A stretch of 64,000 nucleotides of DNA from Megalopta genalis (taxonomy: Eukaryota > Arthropoda > Insecta > Hymenoptera > Halictidae). Of this stretch, positions 36,538 to 48,750 are shown one piece after another; within the stretch, counting starts at the first letter, position 1, and every line of letters starts with the position of its first letter. Under the pieces are notes generated by a model that was not told the DNA's origin, ran no database searches, and saw only the letters and a program-made list of their open reading frames with translations. The DNA lies in contig NC_135015.1 in assembly GCF_051020955.1 (NCBI RefSeq), forward strand, positions 4,723,616 to 4,787,615, read 5' to 3'. Position numbers and translations under genes: made by a program.

Positions 36538-36622
36538 TTTATAATATAACATTTACGGATATAAAAATGGAAGTGAGAGATATCTATAACTGAAATCGGC
36601 AATTACTTAGTTGCCAACCCAA
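36034..36622 (-). mobile_element. Internally deleted mariner (D34D family), copy 1
   Basis: Terminal repeats TTGGGTTGGCAACTAAGTAA with TA on each side (36032-36033, 36623-36624). On the minus strand it retains the C-terminal part of a mariner transposase: the DNAxPH motif with the second catalytic Asp (Arg lost here), HPPYxPDLAPSDYHL, and the C-terminal QKVIEQNGKYITD region. Several stops interrupt it, including the TAA between the two Asp motifs that copy 2 shares, a TGA in the YHLF-RS region, and a Trp-to-stop in SERW. The N-terminal helix-turn-helix and first Asp are replaced by an (AAT)n run at 36501-36537. Non-autonomous and dead. Confidence 0.9.
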
Positions 36623-36745
36623 TATTATTTGATGAAAGAGCCAATGGTCAAAGTGAAAAAGCTTCTGGCAGTGCATCTAGTTAGTAACAGAAATTGGTTG
36701 ACGAAATTTTAGCTGTAACAGGACCGTCGAAATTTGCTGTTGCAG

Positions 36746-36905
36746 TTAGCTGCAATTGCCTTGAACTTCGGAGTGCTGGTCACCGCGGTGTACGAGGGTA
36801 TTTATGCCAGGCGAGGCGGCGACCCAACGAAAATTAGGGTTGTAGGTGATCCTCGTGCGGCCACTATAAATAATCCTGGCTATCGGGAGCATCAGCCCAC
36901 GAATG
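36746..36905 (+). CDS. Tetraspan protein exon: TM4 and start of cytoplasmic tail
   Basis: The acceptor is tttgctgttgcag and the donor gtgagt at 36906. It gives residues 124-176. LAAIALNFGVLVTAVYEGIY forms TM4, immediately followed by ARRGGDP, a positively charged stop consistent with a cytoplasmic C-terminus. The tail begins with a short soluble segment ending near NNPGYREHQPTN. The donor is in phase 1 and completes Gly177 with the last exon. It is separated from the preceding exon by a 9.3-kb intron and from the next by a 10.3-kb intron, both carrying several transposon derivatives. A mariner remnant ends only about 120 bp upstream of the acceptor. Confidence 0.9.
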
Positions 36906-39900
36906 GTGAGTTTGATCCAACACTTTATATTCCAACTTTCTTTAGACTTCTAATTTTCTTAAGATTTCTTTAGATTCGGCAATCTCATTCGTTGACGTAT
37001 AAATAAATATATGTGAAAACATTTAGACAATACAAGTTTTAGATAAATCCTAGACTTCGCTTAAAATATAATTATTTATAATTATATATATTCTATTAAA
37101 ACGATAAGAAATAAGTCAATAGGATCAATTTAATAATAAAACAGGTAATATTAAAGAAACTCAATTTAACGAGTAGGGGGGAATGTGGGGCACAACCGGA
37201 ACCCGTAATGTATATTTCTTGTTAACAAAAAATACTTATCGTAATGATTCTTTAGATCCAAGTGTTAGTAAAGAAAATAATTCACAAGCACAACAGTGGA
37301 ATTTTTCACCTTCGAATTTTTAAACTACGCTTTACGAAGAACGACAATATATTCTAGTCTGTGACTGATCTCAAACTGTTGCAAGATCATTTTTTAACGT
37401 AATACTATACGAGAACTACGTATCACAGCTCTCATCCGGTTTGACCCGCGTATCCGATTTTGTATAATACGACATTCCCCTATATTTTTGAGGCGGGGTT
37501 AAAAATTGAAGATATATTATTTATCATTAGAAATTTAATTCTTTTTCTTTTAAATTTCTTTCTTAATTTTTTTCGATAATTTAATCAAAATTTTAGAAAA
37601 TTGTTTAACTTGTACATTACAGAATGAGTTCTCTGTATCACATAAATCCATGTTTCCCTTGTGCAATTCTGTCACAATCAAATCGAATTATCAAAAAATC
37701 ATTTATATCGAGAAAAGTGTACTACTATCTTTCATATATATTATAAATTTCTATAAAAGAAGAGATTATATTTTGAAACGAAAATAATTCTTTATTACGC
37801 TCTTGTATCTTAGTTTCCTGATAAGTATCTATGATTTATAATGCCTCATATTTCGTCGAGTAATAATAGAAAAATCTTTTGTCGAAGACGTTACGCCCTT
37901 GGCCGGAGATTCTCATTGTTTATCTTTTTCGTCGATTGCACAAGACGAAGCGCATTCGTAGTGATGTTGGAATACTTAACGCTGTGTTCCCTTCTGCTCC
38001 GTGTTTCAAGGAGACCTCTCTGTCACGGGACTATTGCCGCTCATGTTGAAGGTTTCGTGAGAGGCGATAGGAAATTTTGTTACAAGAGGACGAGAGACAT
38101 TACGAAACGCAGCCGACAAGCGTGCGTCGAATTCCTAAGCGAGCTCGGTTTAAATTCTCCTATTTGTTTCCGTCTCGGCTGTACGCGATAGCATCTGCCG
38201 TTCTGCTTAATCATTTTCAAACAATTCAGGTGAAACCCAGCGCGATTCCAGATTCGTGGATTCGCGTCGTCGTCGCGGCAAACTGAAACAAACACGATTG
38301 CAGAATTACCAAGCGTTCAAGTTTCCCTTGAGTCGTGCAAAATAGAAAGGTTAACAAGCTGGAAACAACGCGACTTTTAGAATTGTTTTCTGCAAACATT
38401 AATGGACAACCTGTTTTAACGAGTGCTTTATTTAAACGTTCATATATTGTGCAATATAATTGTAGTAATTCTTCTGCAACGAAATTTTACAAAACGCCAG
38501 AGCAACCATTTTTTCCTCAGGAACTGTAAATCAAGAAGCTGTAAATCAGAAACTGTAAATCTTCAAAGAGAGAGTATTCGTTTAAATAATAATCTAAAAA
38601 AGAAATCGTTCGATGATTTTATTACCAGTATATCGTTGATTCGTCAGTAAAATTGCTAATACTATTTAACAAATTTTAATTGCGAATGGTACATTTTTAA
38701 TTTTGATCAGAACTTGTGAGATGCAAAGCGATTGAATCGGTTGATAAAATACGTCGATTTTGTGTGATATTTTTGATCGTCAGTTTCACGGTCAAAGTTA
38801 AAAAAGTGGAATATGTGGGATGAATTATTCGCATTGACACAGGAACGAGTGCGGCGTATTATTAAAACACAGATGTTGCGTTACGAGCATGCAACTAGTT
38901 TAATTGCGACGGAAGTTTCCGGGTTTGATGCTGCCTGGATCAACAGTGGCAAATGTAGTTTTGTTTCCCTGCTTTTGTCTTTTCAATTTATGTTGGAAAC
39001 TTCCTTTGAATTTAATTCGAAACTCGAGATACACGTGCTGCGCGCGATGTAATCCAGTCAACGGAAAGCAGATGACGTTATGTTAACAACAACAAAGAAA
39101 GAAAAAATTTTCTTCCATTCCATGGAGAAGATAATTTTATTTCCTGATTTCTTTTATATTTCGTTTTCAAATACTCATGATATATACCGTAATTTATGAA
39201 TCAATGATATTGCAATTTTACTCTTAGTATAAATTGTTTAATGCTAAACCTATCGAGCACTGACACTGTAAAAATTGTTATTTTATAAGAACGACGAGAC
39301 TGAATTTATTTAAACTCCCCCCATTTTTATTATAACGTATGTTTCAATAAAGAAATTTATTCAATCGTTTCCTATGAAGCAATCTTTACAAAATCGACAA
39401 TCTTAAAATGAAAATCGTGATTGCGGTCATTTTTGACCCACCGGTACGGTGGGTTATGCGATAATAATCTGTCACTGTCACGAGTTACTAATTTTTGTAA
39501 ATGTTGACGACGATGCGGTCAAAAATATGTTTCTAATTGTCCGTCTAAATCAGGAAAGTTAGTATTTTGGAAAATTCGATTTATGAGGGAACGGTAATCT
39601 GTATTTTGATCAATATTTTCGTCTATATCAGTTTTCGATGTAACAAGGTCGAGAGAGTGTTTCCCAGGATAGGGAGAAAGCCCAAAGCTTTTACCGCGAA
39701 TGGAAAGCCTTTCCCTCATCGGAATGTCATTTGTGCTGCTAACAAGGGAAACATGTCCATTTAGCTCCTAATAAGGCTTCGTATAGGAGCAGCACGTTAA
39801 ACAGGTCAACCGAAGGTTACACATGATATTGTAGGAGCTAACATAAGATCCGGAAAGCGGCAGCCAAAATTAATATACGTTCCAAAATCAAAAGATAAAA

Positions 39901-42668
39901 CACGCTAAACAATTTCTTTCTCTCTCTTTCTCTCTTTCTTTCTCTAATAATTAACACAAACTTCATTATATTGATCCCGCGAAGATAACAGCAATATATT
40001 AATATTTTATCAAGACAAAATGTTATCCAAACTTGACTCACGACAATTACACTTACATACTGTGCATAAAATATTAGTGTACAAATTTTCTGTGTATTTT
40101 TTGTAACGAATACGATGTATGAAATTGGAACACATATGAAACAAAAGCTATGTTTTTCAAATTACAATGTTCAAGTTAAATTCATGGTTTGAACTCGGGA
40201 CTTTATTCAAATTTTCATTCTCACATATGTCATTTTACAAAAATTAGGATTTTTATTTAAGAAAATAAACGTTTCTTTTTTAAAATAAAAATACTATTAG
40301 ACTTAGTTGATTTGTACGTTTTCTTGAATTTTAATAATCTGCACGCGTCATAAACGCATACAGACGCGTACAGACTAGCAGTATACTAATAACTAGACTG
40401 AGGAAACACTAATCATTTAATTGAATGAAAAGGAGAATCAATAAAGGATTCGCCTTCCATTCATCAAGCGTTTATCGATTCGATTCATCAGCCTCGATCG
40501 ACGCCGACAGAATCGCTGAATTTTTCACGCGAGAAACACTTTCAGCTTCGCTACACGTGTTCGAGCCGCGTCGAACATTCACGCGGAAGGTCAACAAAAC
40601 CGTAAGACCGCTCAGGTTCAAGGCTAGTCATTCACGAAATTTCTGATAAGATTTCGATTTCACTTTCACCTCTCTCGGTTCTCTGAATATTTCATGGGAT
40701 TTTTTCGGAGAGGATACGCTTGCCACGCAGCGCAGGAACGGACGTTAAACGTTGCGATCGATCGGAGTGGCTTTCACGATTCCTCCTTCGGGAGAGACGG
40801 TTGCCCGAAGTCGGGAGACCTTCGCCTGGCAGCTGATGGAAACTCAATATGCCGGAGAAATGTGTTCGGATGTGAGCCCGATGGGAATCAAGGTGTAGGG
40901 AGAAAATAGAGGAGATGTGTTTGCCGCGGTGGACGCGTATGGGGCTGTCGAAAGAAGGACTGAGCGATCCAGTGAGAGGGAAAGCACCGACTGGAAGAAT
41001 GCGCGACATCTGAAATCTCGAATGTTCATTCACGAAATCAAGTTCATTGATCTTCGAACTAGTAAACAAATATTTTTCAGCAACAGATTACATTCATAGA
41101 AACATCTTTTATCGCGATGTTTCCAAGAAGTAATATTAAACTTAACGAGGACTACAGAAATCGATAATGCGTGTTGATTTATGAAAATAGGAAGATTGAA
41201 TTTATTTAGAATCCGCACGATTTTTATTATACTAGTTTATGGTCCTTGCGGTTGACCAAACGTAATTTAAAAATTAATTTGAATTACAGACTGTTAAATA
41301 AGTCAAAGTTTATTAGGATCAATGGGGTGTAAGATGCTTAACACACACTTAACGGGTCGCGTAAATTTACGTTTCTCCATTCTGACATCCTAGGACGGGC
41401 CACGTAGATTTATATTTTTGCTAATATTTTTACTAATTGCGAATTTTTATTAATACTTTATGAATATTTTACTAATACAAGACAATGTAAATAAATAACT
41501 TTGTAAAATTCTATCAGAAATAGTGTTGATTTAATAAAACTGCATCGCTTTAAAACCGTACATATATGTTTATTTAATTCTCTTAAAAAATGCCTGGAAA
41601 CCGAGAAATGCAGAGAAAAAGCAATCCATCTGTTAAGAGTTAAAAAAGCAGTTACTATTATAATAAAAATCTTGTATTTTCTAATGATCAAGTTGCTCTA
41701 ATTTTATGCGTCTTTAATGGACACTGGTGTGCTCGAGCTCAAAATTAGGTGCTTGTATAATTGAAGACTGACGTCTCTGAAGGAAAATATATAGTGATAA
41801 TGCAAGAAACTTAATTTATTCTGTCTATCCTTGTCAAACAAACGATTTCGTCTCACTGAAACAAAGATGACCTCGTTGTGACAAAACTGTTATTTTTTTA
41901 AAAGGAAACCTGAAGGAAACTATTCTTCAATTTATTGGCGAAAAAGCTTCCACAATTTTAAATGAGAACGTTTTTGTAATTTGAACGGCCGAAGAGTAAT
42001 TGTATAATAAGAAACTGAAATGTTCGCGGTAGTCTTCTGATCTCCGGTTACGCCGAAGTAACTTCTGTAAAGGATACACCGGAGAGTATTAAACGCGCGA
42101 GAGTCACGTTTTTATGAAACGGTCATAAAAAAGGAGGCACGGACGAAGATTTACACGATTTAATTTAATGGAACAATGGCGCCGGCGGCGTCGGATTTCT
42201 GAAAGAACAAACGACTGTAATACAGGCGATCGTGTAGGAAAATATTGTAGGGCCGTTGAAATGAGAAACGAATCAACTGGAGGAAACGGAAAAAATGAGT
42301 GGCTGGAAAAAAAATCGTGATGGAAAGTGTTGTTCATTCGCTGTTACTTCATAGCGTGATGAAAACCACTGTAACTGGCGCACTCCGGTAATATGTCGAT
42401 GTGTGGTCTGGATTACTACTGTTGGCTTAGTCGGGAAAAAGTAATCCTTTTACAGCGAACGTTTTATTTATGTCGTCGTTGAAGGCTGAAGGTTCTGTCA
42501 TTCACCTTCATTCCAATAATCTGAATTGCTTGCGACGTTTAATGAAGCTGCGAATGCAATCAATTTTATGACGTATATGCGAAAACTTGACTAAAGAACG
42601 TAGAGTAGATCAATAAGTGAAGTTTCGAAGAGACTTTGGGAATCTTCATCAGGAACAAGGCTGATGAT
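36906..42668. other. Long intron sequence, little recognised
   Basis: GC-rich islands at 37840-38290 and 40430-40960 carry opposed frames and no clear exon. A perfect hairpin ACCCACCGGTACGGTGGGT is at 39436-39454. Pyrimidine-rich CT-repeats at 39915-39946. No paired transposon ends found. Confidence 0.4.
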
Positions 42669-42672
42669 ATAT

Positions 42673-43479
42673 GAGCTGTTTATTTTGAAAGTGGCATAAG
42701 TCACTACCTCCAGACCCGCCAGCAGATGGCTATAAAATGTTTTATAAACTAACTTTAGATGAAAAAGATGAATTTCTAACTTTGGATTTGTCACCAAAGA
42801 GAGGAAGACCTAGGCGTTATTCACAAATAGAAATGGATCCGTTATACGCTGGATCTCGTCCTGTTTCTTCGGCAAAATACGAAGACATGATGGACTTGCT
42901 TAATTATACACCCCCAATATACCACAGTTATTTTAAAAATTTGAAACAAAACACGATTTCCGAGGACTTAATCACTCCTATTGATGACGAAAATTAAATT
43001 GAACCGATGTATTTTCTTATAAATTACTTAAACTTATGTTTCAAAATGTACTAATTATTTTTGTATTTTATGAATATTAAAATAAAAAATACTTAAATCA
43101 AACCTTTATATTAAATATGTTCATGGTATAAATTATTATTATATATGTAATTTATTCAACAATTTTAGTAAATCACTGTCCTTTCAAAACATCACTTCAG
43201 TAAAATACGTCGGACAAAATTAATATATGTTAGTCATTTTTCTAAACTATTTATTTTGAAAGTGGCTTAAGTCACTTTACCGTAATGAAAAGTGGTGATT
43301 TTTTAATGTTTATACGAAATTATTTATACCGAGAAAAATATCAATATCCTGAGATAACAAATACAAGTAAATCTTCTCGAAAGTTAGCATCCATATTTTT
43401 AAACGTGTTAAAACGCAAACCCTTAAATATATCGACTTAAAAACAAAGTGACTTATGCCACTTTCAAAATAAACGGCTC
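42673..43479 (+). mobile_element. Long copy 2 of the 4-bp-TSD transposon family (807 bp)
   Basis: Same structure and orientation as the copy at 13712, roughly 97% alike by eye, flanked by ATAT duplications (42669-42672 and 43480-43483). The left repeat has GAGCTG instead of GAGCCG. It includes the internal repeat and the 3' 235-bp MITE-homologous part. It sits in the 10-kb intron of the tetraspan gene. Confidence 0.88.
42737..42997 (+). pseudogene. 86-codon transposase-tail-like frame, copy 2
   Basis: Same frame as 13776-14036 with five substitutions (Leu2Phe, Ile10Lys, Leu17Ser, Lys50Glu, Ile58Thr). The AT-hook-like and IPPIYHSYFKN segments are otherwise kept. There is no promoter or splice context of its own. 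The near-equal ratio of replacement to silent changes fits drift of a dead copy. Confidence 0.5.
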
Positions 43480-43483
43480 ATAT

Positions 43484-45375
43484 GGTCGATGTATTTTTCA
43501 ATGCTCAAAGTTGTGTAAACCTGCAAGTTTAATCATTTTCATGTCGAACCGATCGATGTAAACTTGAGTAAAAAGCCTACTGTTCACTACACAATAAGGT
43601 TTCAGAGACATTTCGCGAATTTTCTTCCATAACAAGGTTTACAGATATGTATTCCATCTATTTGTCAATGCTCAAAGTTGCCTAAACTGTTCACCAATCC
43701 TGCCAATTTAATCATCTAAGTAGAAAAAAAAAAAAGTCTAGAGTTTACTATAAAATAAGGTTTCAAGGACACTTCGCGAATTTTCTTCAAGACCAAGGCT
43801 GACAGATCGGCATTCAAACGCAATTATTTTCGCGTTAATCATGCAGATCGTACAGTTGACAAAAGATCGAATTTCGAGGAGCTTATAAATTTTCAACAAG
43901 AACTTATAGAGAAAACTTGAAAAGTGCAAGTTGAAAATGCACTCTTGGTCTTATTGAGCTTTGATTTTTGAAGTTTGATTCTAAGAAGTTTGAGGCTTGA
44001 GCTGTTTTAATTTTTGCAGGATTGATATTTAAAGTATTGAATTTTAGATGGTCTGATCTAGATCCAGCGCTTAATTCCTTTTTTTTAAATTAAATAACGT
44101 TCCCTTTTGGGTGCGTACAGTTGCTGATATCGTTGAGTGAAACATTATCGCCGCCTTTAAATTTTTCTAGGCGGTTCTAAGAAAGTGTCTCGTATTCGTC
44201 GCACGTCGAGCTAGAAAAACTGAAACTGCAAGAATTTGCGCGCGTCGACACAAGGTTGCAGGTGTGCACCTAAATATTACTTGCGCGTACGTGGCCGCAT
44301 CCCGAGCAGTGGTTCTTGGCACGTGCGCTTCGTCGCGTCGTCGTTTCGCATCTGGCGTGTCGTACAAATGATTCTTGCTTCTGCAGTTGAGTGACGATTG
44401 CCGGGTAAGAACGATTCCAACAGGTTCTTCGCATTTCGTGTTAACTGTTTCTGTGCGGTATCGTCGCGCGAATTAAGATATTTTCCGCTTGTCACATGCC
44501 CGTCGTCAATTTTCTGCAATTGTATATCGGTAAAGCTTCTAATGAGTTCTGCGGATGACAGTGGTCCTTCCCGGTTAAAATTCGCTCGAAACCACGGTTG
44601 TAACGGTGAGCATCAATTATCGTTAACGAGATCTGTCGCGAATACATTAACGGTAATTGTTTTTCGTTTCTCGTAGAAATTCGCCGGGTTTTTGCTCGTT
44701 TTTATACGCTCCTCCGATGAAAACTCTGGCCGAGCCTACGGAAACCTGTTGGCGTCCGCATCAGGAAATCGTTTTAGAACTTGTTTCTGTGTTATCGCCG
44801 CGCTGGACGTCACGGGAAACGCTATCGTTACCGCTGGCGCTTCCGTGTTGCGCTATCGTAAAAACAAATTCTCTTCGACTTTTGTTAATCCTTCCGCGGA
44901 ACGTTCTAATACAGTTAATTGGATGTCGTGTTTGGGGATATTTTAGTAATTGGAAAGATAAAATCCTTGGATCATTTGCGTCGAGCCTAATTAGCTATCC
45001 ATTGTTCTGTCCCAGGTTCAACGACTACAAGAAAATCGAAAACTAAATAATGAGTGATTGAATTATTACAGCTACCTGCGGGAATTTATAGTTTTACATT
45101 TAATCGCGCAAGTCTCAATTAGAAGGTTAATCATAGTGAACTGTTACTGTTACTTGTTATATGATGTACTAGCTGCAGTAAATTCTGATTACGGTTTAGT
45201 GTCTATAAATACACTGGTCGTAATATTTTCATATTGGCAATTATTATCACATTCTTTAGATATAACGCCATTTCATTAAGATTAGATCTAAATACTGAGT
45301 AAGTGTTCACATTATCAAAACATTCATATCACTTCGCTTAGCTTGGATAGTCGAGGTTCCACCGTAGTGAATCGT
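43484..45375. other. Intron sequence with GC-rich island 44160-44950
   Basis: About 43480-43800 holds a loose duplication (TCAATGCTCAAAGTTGTGTA / TCAATGCTCAAAGTTGCCTA). At 44678 an acceptor-like TTTCGTTTCTCGTAG precedes a frame open to 44946 (SSDENSGRAYGNLLASASG); no donor or partner exon is clear, so not called. Confidence 0.35.
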
Positions 45376-46852
45376 GGTAAATAATATGAAACATAGTTCT
45401 AACAATAGTAAAATTTTGCCATGGCACGTAGCATGAAAGTCCATAACTTTCCTTTGCATAACCAGTGAAAGTTTATAAAGTACTATAATTTTTAATTTTA
45501 CTAAATAAAAACTAAAATTAATATATAATAATAATATAATAAATATATAATAATAATTTTACTAAAATAAAACTAATATTTATACTAAATAATACGAAAC
45601 ATAGTTCCAACAATAGTAAAATTTTGAACATTATCATGCAAAGTCATGACACGTAGCATGAAAGTCCATAACTTTCCTTCGCATAACCAGTGAAAATTTA
45701 TCAAGTACTATAATTTTTGATTTTACTAAATAAAAACTAAAATTAATATATAATAATAATATAATAAATATATAATAATAATTTTACTAAAATAAAACTA
45801 ATATTTATACTAAATAATATGAAACATAGTTCTAATAATAGTAAAATTTTGAACATTATCATGCAAAGCCATGGCACATAGCATGAAAGTCCATAACTTT
45901 CCTTCGCATAACCAGTGAAAATTTATCAAGTACTATAATTTTTGATTTTACTAAATAAAAACTAAAATTAATATATAATAATAATATAATAAATATATAA
46001 TAATAATTTTACTAAAATAAAACTAATATTTATACTAAATAATACGAAACATAGTTCCAACAATAGTAAAATTTTGAACATTATCATGCAAAGTCATGAC
46101 ATGTAGCATGAAAGTCCATAACTTTCCTTCGCATAACCAGTGAAAATTTATCAAGTACTATAATTTTTGATTTTACTAAATAAAAACTAAAATTAATATA
46201 TAATAATAATATAATAAATATATAATAATAATTTTACTAAAATAAAACTAATATTTATACTAGATAATACGAAACATAGTTCCAACAATAGTAAAATTTT
46301 GAACATTATCATGCAAAGCCATGGCACATAGCATGAAAGTCCATAACTTTCCTTCGCATAACTAGTGAAAATTTATCAAGTACTATAATTTTTAATTTTA
46401 CTAAATAAAAACTAAAATTAATATATAATAATAATATAATAAATATATAATAATAATTTTACTAAAATAAAACTAATATTTATACTAAATAATACGAAAC
46501 ATAGTTCCAACAATAGTAAAATTTTGAACATTATCATGCAAAGCCATGGCACATAGCATGAAAGTCCATAACTTTCCTTCGCATAACCAGTGAAAATTTA
46601 TCAAGTACTATAATTTCTAATTTTACTAAATAAAAACTAAAATTAATATATAATAATAATATAATAAATATATAATAATAATTTTACTAAAATAAAACTA
46701 ATATTTATACTAAATAATATGAAACATAGTTCTAACAATAGTAAAATTTTGAACATTATCATGCAAAGCCATGGCACATAGCATGAAAGTCCATAACTTT
46801 CCTTCGCATAACCAGTGAAAATTTATCAAGTACTATAATTTCTAATTTTACT
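45376..46852 (+). repeat. 225-bp tandem satellite, about 6.5 units
   Basis: The anchor CCATAACTTT occurs at 45441, 45666, 45891, 46116, 46341, 46566 and 46791, exactly 225 bp apart each time. Units differ at a few linked positions (ATATGAAACATAGTTCTAA or ATACGAAACATAGTTCCAA; CCATGGCACATAG or TCATGACACGTAG). The first unit lacks a 17-bp piece after AAAATTTTG. The array ends only 336 bp before the last tetraspan exon. Confidence 0.97.
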
Positions 46853-47188
46853 ATTTTATTAAGAAGATAGCCAGTGAAAAGTGGTGATAGTGAACGCGTG
46901 AGTTGTGAGTCTATTTTCACCAAATCGTTGATTAAATACCAACTGACGATTAATTAAAATCTGTACATATTTCAGGAAGGCTTAAATTAAAAACTAACAC
47001 GTTCGGAAGACGCGAATGAAAAACCACGTTGAAAGAAATTGCAAAATGAAATTATGAACGATCCTAAGCATATTCAGTCACATTGTTGTCAAAATGGTTC
47101 GTTGCCCGAGTGTTACGGGAAATCTGGTTTTTCCGGATGTTGGCATTGAAACGTCCTCTTGAAACCGCAATTTCTGGTTTGGTTACAG

Positions 47189-47433
47189 GTGGCAGCATCT
47201 CGATGACAGACGCCAGCGGCAAGCCCTACGTCGGCGGCGCCGGAAACGGCTCTATGGCGTCGGTAGCGACTTCCGGAAGCGTGACCAGCGCGGCGTCACC
47301 GTTGCGCAGCTCGTTGAAGAAGCCGAAACCGCTTGGGATCCACAATCCCGGCTTCTCGGCGCATAGTCCGACCCTGTCGAGGAATGGTTCGCAGAAGAAA
47401 GTTCGTATCCAGACGCACTCCACCGAAGTTTAG
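47189..47433 (+). CDS. Tetraspan protein last exon: cytoplasmic tail with PDZ-binding C-terminus
   Basis: The acceptor is tttggttacag; the first bases complete Gly177 and 80 residues follow to TAG. The tail is Ser/Gly-rich (GGAGNGSMASVATSGSV), then has a basic stretch SLKKPKP, a GIHNPGFSAHSPTLSRNGS segment, and KKVR before the end. The final residues are HSTEV-stop: Thr at -2 and Val at 0 make a class I PDZ ligand, as in many claudins, so the protein may be anchored to a junctional or synaptic PDZ scaffold (inference). Several SP/TP and RNGS sites could be phosphorylated. The whole visible protein is about 257 residues. I do not assign a gene name: the superfamily is clear, the orthologue is not. 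Confidence 0.92.
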
Positions 47434-48750
47434 AGGGTTACGCGCGCGAGTTTGCTCGAATCTCGAACGAACGAGACGCGAATCGAAATTGAAACGGTCC
47501 TCGTACGATCGAATTGTTTCCCAACCCTGTGTCAGAAATACCTGAGGCTGCGAACTTCGTTGCCGCATTGATCTTTCGCGGGACTTTCTCGCAGCGCGTC
47601 GATTGCTGCCGTGTTTCCGTTGAGGCGAGGCGACTTTGTGATCGTTAGGGAAAGGTCTTTGATCACTCAACCGTCGGCAGAGCCCGTTCGCTGGAATATT
47701 GCGGCGGCGGTTCTCTCCGATAAGATTTATCGCGCGGAGAAATCGAAGAACGAGAAGCTGAGGAGCGTGAAGCCGGAGAGCGGGAGGCAGAAGAGCGAGA
47801 AGCTGAGGAGCTTAGGTTCGCAAGTCGAGGCGCGATTGTGTCTTAGTCGCGTAGGTGGAGGACTCGAAGGACAGCTGATCAAGGAATCGGGGGAAATTAC
47901 TCCGGCCGCAATTTCCCAATGGCGTCGCGACGCCTTCGAGAACGCGGTGACCTTCGGCTGACGGCGCTCGTCTGACGCGCGGACCAGTATTTATAGGTGG
48001 CGACAATCCGCAGGACACCTTACCTTCGGCTCGATGCGTTGATTGATTTCCGGCTTGTCTTCTCCGCTGTTTCGATTTTTCTGGCGACGGAGCTTAAAAT
48101 AGAAAACCAGGATCAAGAGGGAAAGCAATTTACGAGACCCTGTTGTAAATAAGAAGTTATTTTATTGGAAGTGTTTTATAGGGGTAAGAGCGGTAATTAT
48201 TGATGTATCCGATGATTAGTATCTCAGTTTAGTTTTAGTCGAAGTTAATCCATTGGTAAATTATGTACGTACGACGGATGCGGGTGGTCGTGGCCGATTA
48301 AAGGAAAGAAACCGCTGAAGGTACCTGAATCTCGAAGCGAACGACGCCATTGGATCCGGATCCCTCGATCGGCGATGATCAAGAAAATTTACCAGTCGTG
48401 TTCGGTGAGATTACATTATTAAGTTCCGGGCGATTCCAGCTGTGAACGCTGACGATTCTATTCGTAAACGATCATTGATGAGTAGCCTCTAGGAGTCCGT
48501 TGTTTGATTACGTTCTAAAGATAATAATCGACGAAGCAGCTTGATGTGTTGGTTAGTTGATTCTAACATGTTGAAACATGTCCTTTGATTTTTCTGACGT
48601 ATTCTATCACCATTGACAATCATTATCTCAGAGTAACGTTTAATCGTCTACGTTCTGGATTATTCATACTTGAATTCTTCATTGTTGTCAGCATTTTAAA
48701 TAGCTCCGGATACTTCAAGTAGGTACATATAATAAAAGTACAAAGATTTT
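47434..48750 (+). other. Probable proximal 3' UTR of the tetraspan gene
   Basis: Sequence directly after the stop codon, GC-rich to about 48.5 kb and then AT-rich. The first canonical poly(A) signal downstream is AATAAA at 48731-48736; a weaker ATTAAA is at 48297-48302. The open frames here (for example 47611-47961) read an Arg/Glu/Lys-rich low-complexity tract and look like by-products of GC-rich UTR. The real mRNA end cannot be fixed from sequence alone. Confidence 0.5.

Noticed and set aside
39436..39454. Perfect hairpin ACCCACCGGTACGGTGGGT as a terminator or RNA gene
   Set aside because: Isolated short palindrome in an intron with no downstream signal or longer structure; not reportable as a functional feature.
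45376..46852. Satellite array as an assembly artefact
   Set aside because: Units carry consistent, linked sequence differences rather than being identical, which argues for a genuine array.
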